NCBI GenBank assembly: GCA_946887105.1 | Contig: CAMPKJ010000168.1 | Coordinates: 1-10,815, forward strand | Direction: 5' to 3' | DNA from: an uncultured Acidobacteriota bacterium | GTDB taxonomy: Bacteria > Acidobacteriota > Thermoanaerobaculia > Gp7-AA8 | DNA length: 10,815 nt | Part shown: positions 1 to 5,912 of the stretch, piece after piece | How the letters are laid out: each line of letters starts with the position of its first letter | How positions within the stretch are numbered: position 1 is the first letter of the stretch | The notes under the pieces: model-generated | What the model saw: the letters and a program-made list of their open reading frames with translations, nothing else | Databases searched by the model: none | Told to the model about the DNA's origin: nothing | Made by a program: the position numbers and the translations under genes

Positions 1-206
1 GTGCCGTCGCTCGAACTGCTCGAAGGCTCGAACACGATCGTCGCCATCGGCACCGTGAAGCGCTTGGCCGTCAGATCGACCTCGGCCACGACGCCGTTCA
101 CTTCCACCGTCACGGCGTCATCGGAGTTGCCGGTGACGAGTGCGTTCGGCGTCACGAGCGTGGCCTGGTTCGCCGGCGTGATGAAGGTCAGCACTGGCTT
201 GGTGGT
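1..206 (-). other. Start of a different beta-sandwich domain after the Ig-like array (partial)
   Basis: After the linker DTTKPV the sequence changes to LTFITPANQATLVTPNALVTG, followed by VTVEVNGVVAEVD. The 'SPAN.....T....VTG.......VTVNG' pattern is that of glucodextranase-B-like or related Ig-fold units common in large bacterial surface proteins. The ATLDG and EGxHTL motifs of the array are absent. Only about 68 residues are visible, ending in a Ser-rich FEPSSSSDG stretch at the window edge, so its length and what follows are unknown. Confidence 0.55.
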
Positions 207-3200
207 GTCGATGCGGAACTTCACGGTCGGCACGATGAACTCGAGGCCGACTTCATCGACGACGCGAACGTCGAGCGTGTACTCCCCTTCCGCCTCGATC
301 GGCGTGCCGAGTTCGTAGTCCGCGCCGTTCAGCGTCGCGGTGACGTCCGTGTCGGTGACGTCTTCGATGATCGCCTGCGGGGAGATGCCGTGATTGAAGA
401 GGGCGCCGTCCTCGAGCGGCTTGCCGTCCGCCACCAGCTCGACGATCGGCGGAGTCATGTCGATGGCGAAACCGATGGTGGGCACGGTCTCCACCCATCC
501 CAGGTCGTCCGTCACCGTGACGCCGAGCGTGTGGCGGCGCTCCTCGGTGATCTCGGCGCCGAACGTGAACGGCAGGTCGTTGAGCGTCGCAGCGACCGTC
601 GTCGTTGTGATGTCCTGGACCGCGATCTCCGGCGTCACGGAACGCTTGAACGCGCCGCCCGCGAACGGCTGGCCGCTCTCGGTGATGGTGACCACCGGCG
701 GCGTGCGATCGATGAGGAACGTGATCGGACCAACCGGCGTCGCGTTGCCGCCGCGATCGGTGACCGTGACCGTCAATGTGAGCGTGCCTTCGGTCTCGAT
801 GAGCGTGTCCGGCGTGTAGAGCGCATCGCCGAGCTTCGCGACGGTGGTGGTCGCGGTCGCGTCTTCGATGACGATCTGCGGCAGCACCGGACGGTTGAAC
901 TTCATGCCCGACACGAGCGGCTGACCGCTTTCGAGCACGCGCACCGTGGGCGCTGTTTTGTCGATCAGGAACGTGATCGGCGGAACGACCTGCGACCAGC
1001 CGGCAGCATCGGTGACGGTGACAGCCAGCGTGTGCGTGCCCTCGGCCGACACTTCGGTGCCGCTGTTGAAGAGCAGTCCGTCGAGCGTGGCCGCGGTGGT
1101 GGTCGTGCTGATGTCGGTGATGTTGATGACCGGAGTGACCGAGCGTCCGAACTCGACGCCGGAAACGAGCGGAAGTCCGCCGTCGGTGATGGTCACGACC
1201 GGCGCGGTCTTGTCGACCACGAAGCGGATCGTGGCCTCCGGCGTGGTCCAGCCGGCCACGTCGCGCGCGGACCAGACCAGCGTGTGCGCGCCTTCCGTCG
1301 TGACCGGTGTGCCCATGGTGTACGTCACGCCGTCGAGCGTGGCGGTGATGGTGACGGCCGTCGTGTCGGTGATGGCCGCCACCGGCACCGCGTCGTGATT
1401 GAGCAGCGCGCCGTCGAGGAACGGCACGCCCGCTTCGGTGATCACGACCACCGGCGGCGTTTTATCGATCACGAACGAGATCGGGAGGATGTCGGTGACG
1501 AGGCCCAGCTCGTCGGTGACTTTGCCGGCCAGCGTGTGCGGGCCTTCGGTGGTGATCGGCGTGCCGGAGTCGTAGAGCTGGCCGTCGAGTGTGGCATCGA
1601 CCGTGGTCGTGGTCGCGTCGGTGACGACGATGGTGGGCGTCACGTCGCGGTTGAAGATCGTGCCGGTGACCAGCGGTACGCCGTTCTCGATGACCGCGAC
1701 CGACGGCGGCGTGTTGTCGATGGTGAAGCGGATGACCGGATGCGGTGTGCTCCATCCCAACTCGTCGGTGACGAGCACCGACAGCTCGTGATGACCTTCG
1801 GAGCTGATCTCCTGCCCCGGCGTGTAGACGTTGCCGTCCAGCGTGGCGGTGACGATGGTCTCGGTCGTGTCGACGACACGGACCGTTGGCGTGACAGGTC
1901 GCTTGTACTTCGAGCCGCTGACGAACGGCTCGTCGTTCTCGAACACGCTCACGAGCGGCGCGGTCTTGTCGATGATGAACGCGATCGGGCCGGCCGGCGT
2001 GACGTGGCCGAGGAGATCGGTGGCCTTGACGCTGAGCGTGTGGGGACCGTCCTCGGTGATGGGCGTGTCGCGCTCGTACCGGAGGCCGTCCAGTGTGGCG
2101 TCGATCGTGGTCGGAGTGAGGTCCTCCGCCTTGATCTCCGGCGTGATCGCGGTCTTGAACTTGTCGCCTTCCTTCAGGTCCGCGCCGTCGACCTTGATCG
2201 TGACGGTGGCGTCGGTCTTGTCGAGCGTGAACTTCAGCGGACCTGCCGTGGCGGAGTTGCCGGCGCGGTCGGTGGCGATCGCGGAGATGACGTGATCGAC
2301 CAGCTCTTCGCTGACCACCGTGTCCTTCGCCAGCGTCTGTCCGTCGAGCGTGACGATCACCACCGGCGGTTTGGTCTGGTTGTCATCCGCTTCGGCGACC
2401 GGCGTGAAGTCGGCGCTGAAGAGCTGGCCGTCGGTCATCGCCGCGCCGTTCGCCATCAGGCGGATGGTGGGCCTGGTCTTGTCGATCTCGAATTCGATCT
2501 CGACGCGCGTCGAGTTTCCGGCCACGGTGGTGACGACCACGACCAGCGTGTGCTTGACGGCTTCGACGCCGTACGGCGTGCCGAGCTCGTATTCAGCGCC
2601 ATCGATCGTGACGTCGCTCGACCAGGCGGTCGCGGCGACGACTTCGATCGTGGCCACGATGTCGCGGTTGAAGGAGAAGCCGGGCGTGAATGGCTGGCCG
2701 CTCTCCTTGACGATCACTTCCGGGTTGCCGCGCTCGATGTGGAAGCGGATCGTCTGCGCCGGTGACTGGTTCCCCGCACCGTCGACCGCGGAGACGACGA
2801 TCGTGTGCGTGCCGTCGGCGGTGATGACTGTGCCCGGGTCGTAGAGCTGGCCGTCGAGTGTGGCCGTGACGGTCACGGTGGTGATGTCTTCGGTCTTGAA
2901 CGTCAGCGCGACGTCACGTGCGAATGACTGGTTCTCGTACAGCTCGGTCGTTCCCTCGAGGACCGTCACCACCGGCGCGGTCTTGTCGATGGTGAACGTC
3001 GAGGTGGCGGTGGCCGGCCATTCCAGCTCGTCGACCGCCGTGACTTTCAGCGTGTGCGTACCTTCCTCGGCCACCGGAACGGAAAGCGAGAACGGCAGCT
3101 CATTGAGCGTGGCCGTGGTGGTCGTTTCGCTGAGGTCCGTCACCTCGGCGGTGACCGTCAGATCGTGATTGAAGATCGCGCCGCTGGGGGCCAGCAGGTT

Positions 3201-5903
3201 CGTGCCTTCGCGCAGCACGATCACCGGCGCCGTGAGGTCGACGAGCAGATGCAGCGTCTCCTGCGACGTGTTGCCGAGTGCGTCGACCGCCGACACGATC
3301 AGCGTGTGAATGCCTTCCGCGATGGGCGTGAGCGACGTGTAAGGCGCGCCGTTCAGCGTTGCGGTCGGCGTATAGGTCGAATGTTCATCGGCGACGCGGA
3401 TCTCGATCGACGGACGCACCTTGAACTTGTGCTTCGGCACGCCCGGCAGCAGTTCGACCGCCCCGTCGAAGAACGCGATCGTCGGACCGGTCTTGTCGAT
3501 CAGCAGCGTGGCCGTGGCGTCGGCCTCGTTCCCCGCGGCATCGGTGGCGTGCACGGTGATGGTGTGCGGTCCCTCGGTCGTGATCGGCGTTTCCGAGGTG
3601 TAGTCGGAACCGTCGAGCTTCACGGTCGAACTGACGCCAGTGAGGTTGTCGGTGACGGTGATCCCGACCTTCGCGTCGCGATTCAGCGACAGTTGCGATC
3701 CCGAGGGAAGCGGCGTGCCGGACTCGGTGAGGGCGATCACGGGATTGGTCTTGTCGACCAGGAACCGCAGCTCGACATCCTGCGTGGTGGTGTTGCCGGC
3801 GGTGTCGCTCGCGGTGACGACGATGACGTGCGGACCTTCGGTCGTGACCGGCGTCAGCGAGTCGTACGGCGCGCCGTCGAGCGTCGCGGAGAATGTCGGA
3901 GTCGAGGTCGCATCGACCGCTTTGATCTCGATGGCGACGTCGCGGCGGAAGAGATTCTCGCCGCGCGGATCGAGCATGGTCGTTCCTTCGAAGAACGACA
4001 CCACCGGCGCGGTCTTGTCGATCAGCAGCGAGAGCGTGACGTCCGTGACGTTGCCGGTCTCGTCGGCCGCGTGCACGGTGAGCGTGTGCGTCTGTTCCTG
4101 CGTGATCGGCGTGCCGGTCGTGTACTCGAGGTTATCGAGCTTCGCCGACCATTGCACCTGGGAGGTGGCGTCGCTGACGGTGATGTCGATGGCGGCATTG
4201 CGCGCGAAGATCGCGGTCTGGGCCGGATCGAGCACGTTCGACGACTCGCGCAGCACGACCACCGGCGCGACCTTGTCGACGAGAACGTTCAACGTTTCGG
4301 TCCTGGTATTGCCGGCTTCGTCGGTCGCCGTGGCCACGATGACGTGACGGCCGTCGACGGAGATCGGAACCGTGAACGGATCGGGCGACGTGACCGGATT
4401 GCCGTCGAGCGTCACGTTGAGCGGCGCCGGCAGCGCGTCCGTGACGCGGATCTCGATGGACGGATCGACTTTGAATTTGGCGTTGCTGGAGTCGACGGCG
4501 CGGCCGGATTCGTAGAACGCGATCGCCGGCGCGGTGAGGTCGATGACGATGCGGACCTGCTTGGTCGCCTTGTTGCCGACCGCATCGGTCGCCTCGACGA
4601 GCAGGACGTGCGGTCCCTCGGCGGCGATCGGCGCGAGCGAGGCGTAGTCAATGCCGTCGAGCTTCGCGACGTGCGTGACGGTGCTCAGAGCATCCGCCAC
4701 GCGGATCTCGACCGCAGCGGTGCGGTTGAATTTCGTGTTGTCGGCGAGCGGCTGATTCGACTCGAACAGCGCGATGGTGGGCTGGGTCTTGTCGATGAGG
4801 ATCGACGCCTGTACGTCGGTGAAGTTGCCGACGGCATCCGTCACGCGCGCTTTCAGCAGGTGAACGCCCTCGGTGGTGATCGGATCGAGCGAGCGATACG
4901 GAGCGCCGTCGAGTGTGGCCGCGTAAGACGCGCTCGACAGATCGTCGGCGATGCGGATCTCGATCGCGACGTTGCGGCCGAAATCGGTCCGCCGGGTCGT
5001 GTCGAGCGGCAGGGCGTTCGCGAAGAGCTGGATCGTCGGCGCGCCGGTGTCGGCGGGCGACTTGAGGCTCAGGTTGTCGACGTACGTTCCGCGCGTCGGC
5101 GGCAGGAGCTCGTCATCGTCATCGTTCGCTTCGGTCGACGGCGTGAGCGCGTCAGCGTCCTGGTCCTGATCGGTGCCGCCGGCCCACACGCCGAAACGGC
5201 CCGCGACGAGCCGCGCGGAGGAAGAGTCGGTGGCGTCGATCGCATACGTCGCCGGCTCGGCCGTGCCGTCGAGCCAGAAACGCGCGCGGATGTTCGTCAC
5301 GCCGGCGACGCTGTCGGTGTGGATCCGGAAGCGATACCACTTGCCGGGAGTCAGGGAAACACCGCTGTCGACTCTTCCCGTGGGCGTGCCGGCGCCGAAT
5401 GCGGAGAGCCGCAACGTCGGCGTGCTGCCCTCTTCGCGAATCAGGTAGTACTTGTCTTTTTCGGGATAACCGTTGAGGACCGTGAGGCCGGCCCGCGAGC
5501 GGTCGCTGATGCGGATCATCCGGCCGGTGACTTCAAAGCGGCCGATGGCGGAGAAGACCTTCGGCTGGTAGATCGCGAAGTAGCCGCCGCGGTTCACTCC
5601 TCCGATCACCTTGTCGGCGATCGACTTGGTGGTGCCGTAGACGATGTTCGTGCCGTTCTTGTCCTGCGTCGGATCGATGCGGGTTTTGTAGTAGCCGCGC
5701 GGCTTGGCGTTGAGGGAGCCGACCTTCGTGTCGATCCATCCCGCGGGCTTCTTGCTCTTCCCGTACGACTGGAAGTCCTCGACGAACGTGACAGTGCTCT
5801 GCTGCGCGTGTGCGCCGGCGCCGAGAATGAAAATCAGCGCTGCGGTGAGCAGACCTCGAATCGTGACTTTGGAATCCAAACGAATCGTCCTTTCGGTTTG
5901 CAT
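1..5903 (-). CDS. Giant secreted protein: signal peptide, jelly-roll domain, 19 tandem Ig-like repeats (3'-partial)
   Basis: The ATG at 5903-5901 opens a frame uninterrupted to the left edge, with 1,967 complete codons and no stop reached. The start is supported by an immediate signal peptide, a GAGG five bases upstream and the one-base overlap with the previous stop. Residues 1-33 have a charged N-region, a hydrophobic core (GLLTAALIFILGAG) and a likely cleavage at AHA|QQ; no lipobox Cys is present. Residues ~36-284 resemble a concanavalin/LamG-like jelly roll (FVEDFQSY near the start, YVDNLSL near the end). Residues 285-1899 are 19 Ig-like repeats joined by IDKTAP-type linkers; all 20 linkers lie in one frame, so no frameshift breaks the array. 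From 1899 a different domain begins (TTKPVLTFITPAN...VTVEVNGVVAEVD), resembling the beta-sandwich units called glucodextranase-B-like. I saw no cysteine. The likely role is a long extracellular stalk or adhesin; the C-terminal effector or anchor is unseen. The function is inferred from architecture only. Confidence 0.93.
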   Translation of the reverse strand, partial: MQTERTIRLDSKVTIRGLLTAALIFILGAGAHAQQSTVTFVEDFQSYGKSKKPAGWIDTKVGSLNAKPRGYYKTRIDPTQDKNGTNIVYGTTKSIADKVIGGVNRGGYFAIYQPKVFSAIGRFEVTGRMIRISDRSRAGLTVLNGYPEKDKYYLIREEGSTPTLRLSAFGAGTPTGRVDSGVSLTPGKWYRFRIHTDSVAGVTNIRARFWLDGTAEPATYAIDATDSSSARLVAGRFGVWAGGTDQDQDADALTPSTEANDDDDELLPPTRGTYVDNLSLKSPADTGAPTIQLFANALPLDTTRRTDFGRNVAIEIRIADDLSSASYAATLDGAPYRSLDPITTEGVHLLKARVTDAVGNFTDVQASILIDKTQPTIALFESNQPLADNTKFNRTAAVEIRVADALSTVTHVAKLDGIDYASLAPIAAEGPHVLLVEATDAVGNKATKQVRIVIDLTAPAIAFYESGRAVDSSNAKFKVDPSIEIRVTDALPAPLNVTLDGNPVTSPDPFTVPISVDGRHVIVATATDEAGNTRTETLNVLVDKVAPVVVLRESSNVLDPAQTAIFARNAAIDITVSDATSQVQWSAKLDNLEYTTGTPITQEQTHTLTVHAADETGNVTDVTLSLLIDKTAPVVSFFEGTTMLDPRGENLFRRDVAIEIKAVDATSTPTFSATLDGAPYDSLTPVTTEGPHVIVVTASDTAGNTTTQDVELRFLVDKTNPVIALTESGTPLPSGSQLSLNRDAKVGITVTDNLTGVSSTVKLDGSDYTSETPITTEGPHTITVHATDAAGNEADATATLLIDKTGPTIAFFDGAVELLPGVPKHKFKVRPSIEIRVADEHSTYTPTATLNGAPYTSLTPIAEGIHTLIVSAVDALGNTSQETLHLLVDLTAPVIVLREGTNLLAPSGAIFNHDLTVTAEVTDLSETTTTATLNELPFSLSVPVAEEGTHTLKVTAVDELEWPATATSTFTIDKTAPVVTVLEGTTELYENQSFARDVALTFKTEDITTVTVTATLDGQLYDPGTVITADGTHTIVVSAVDGAGNQSPAQTIRFHIERGNPEVIVKESGQPFTPGFSFNRDIVATIEVVAATAWSSDVTIDGAEYELGTPYGVEAVKHTLVVVVTTVAGNSTRVEIEFEIDKTRPTIRLMANGAAMTDGQLFSADFTPVAEADDNQTKPPVVIVTLDGQTLAKDTVVSEELVDHVISAIATDRAGNSATAGPLKFTLDKTDATVTIKVDGADLKEGDKFKTAITPEIKAEDLTPTTIDATLDGLRYERDTPITEDGPHTLSVKATDLLGHVTPAGPIAFIIDKTAPLVSVFENDEPFVSGSKYKRPVTPTVRVVDTTETIVTATLDGNVYTPGQEISSEGHHELSVLVTDELGWSTPHPVIRFTIDNTPPSVAVIENGVPLVTGTIFNRDVTPTIVVTDATTTTVDATLDGQLYDSGTPITTEGPHTLAGKVTDELGLVTDILPISFVIDKTPPVVVITEAGVPFLDGALLNHDAVPVAAITDTTAVTITATLDGVTYTMGTPVTTEGAHTLVWSARDVAGWTTPEATIRFVVDKTAPVVTITDGGLPLVSGVEFGRSVTPVINITDISTTTTAATLDGLLFNSGTEVSAEGTHTLAVTVTDAAGWSQVVPPITFLIDKTAPTVRVLESGQPLVSGMKFNRPVLPQIVIEDATATTTVAKLGDALYTPDTLIETEGTLTLTVTVTDRGGNATPVGPITFLIDRTPPVVTITESGQPFAGGAFKRSVTPEIAVQDITTTTVAATLNDLPFTFGAEITEERRHTLGVTVTDDLGWVETVPTIGFAIDMTPPIVELVADGKPLEDGALFNHGISPQAIIEDVTDTDVTATLNGADYELGTPIEAEGEYTLDVRVVDEVGLEFIVPTVKFRIDTTKPVLTFITPANQATLVTPNALVTGNSDDAVTVEVNGVVAEVDLTAKRFTVPMATIVFEPSSSSSDG
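207..5051 (-). repeat. Array of 19 tandem Ig-like repeats (83-88 residues each)
   Basis: Linkers of the form [IVL]-D-[KLNMR]-T-x-P recur with their Asp codon (Glu in one) at residues 285, 371, 455, 543, 629, 717, 803, 889, 973, 1057, 1141, 1228, 1312, 1396, 1480, 1564, 1648, 1732, 1815 and 1899. Unit lengths in order are 86, 84, 88, 86, 88, 86, 86, 84, 84, 84, 87, 84, 84, 84, 84, 84, 84, 83 and 84. The core motifs are E-S-G or E-G-T after the linker, F-x-R-x-[VI] near residue 25, I-x-V-x-D-x-T, A-T-L-D-G-x-x-Y, E-G-x-H-T-L and a final D-x-x-G-[NW]. They match generic bacterial Ig-like stalk domains. The first unit's linker is ADTGAP and the tenth unit's is IERGNP. Repeat boundaries are certain; the exact Pfam family was not determined. 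Confidence 0.9.
5052..5796 (-). other. Concanavalin/LamG-like jelly-roll region with acidic insertion
   Basis: This covers residues ~36-284 of the downstream protein. It starts with a strand carrying FVEDFQSY and a PAGW motif and runs through alternating hydrophobic strands (GRFEVTGRMIRI, WYRFRIHTD, IRARFWLDG, GRFGVWAGG) to a closing YVDNLSL strand. This 'EDF...W...G.W..DN..' pattern is typical of bacterial jelly-roll domains that sit N-terminal in secreted proteins. An Asp-rich stretch (residues 244-265) separates GVWAGG from the closing strand. I see no glycosidase acid pair I would trust, so binding rather than catalysis is the safer reading. Confidence 0.6.
5805..5903 (-). other. Sec signal peptide of the downstream giant protein
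   Basis: The first 33 residues show the classic layout. The N-region has five positive charges (R5, R8, K12 and R16, plus the amino terminus), the core from G17 to G30 is hydrophobic, and an A-x-A site (AHA) precedes QQ. The lack of a cysteine after the core argues for signal peptidase I rather than lipoprotein processing. This is the only secretion signal visible in the window; the N-terminus of the upstream protein is not seen. Confidence 0.88.
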
Positions 5904-5912
5904 CAGAACCTC
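5901..5912 (-). promoter_or_regulatory. Stop/start overlap (TGATG) with Shine-Dalgarno for the downstream gene
   Basis: On the minus strand the end of the upstream gene reads GAGGTTCTGATG. TGA (5905-5903) is its stop and ATG (5903-5901) starts the next gene, sharing one base. GAGG at 5912-5909 lies five bases before the ATG, inside the last codons of the upstream gene. This arrangement is typical of translational coupling, in which ribosomes ending the first frame reinitiate on the second. There is no room for a terminator or a conventional intergenic promoter, so both genes should share a transcript. Confidence 0.85.

Noticed and set aside
390..2765. Plus-strand open frame of 791 codons
   Set aside because: It lies antisense to the in-frame Ig-like repeats. 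Its translation is Arg/Asp/Val-rich without a domain pattern, and it echoes the 252-bp periodicity. It is an effect of G/C-ending codons on the other strand.
207..5051. 252-bp periodicity as a possible CRISPR, satellite or other non-coding repeat
   Set aside because: The period is a multiple of three, the units are diverged at nucleotide level and conserved at protein level, and there are no short identical repeats with unique spacers.
5052..5796. Glycoside hydrolase activity for the jelly-roll region
   Set aside because: The fold is shared with glucanases, but I could not identify the expected pair of catalytic acidic residues in a recognisable motif; the acidic cluster looks like an inserted loop.
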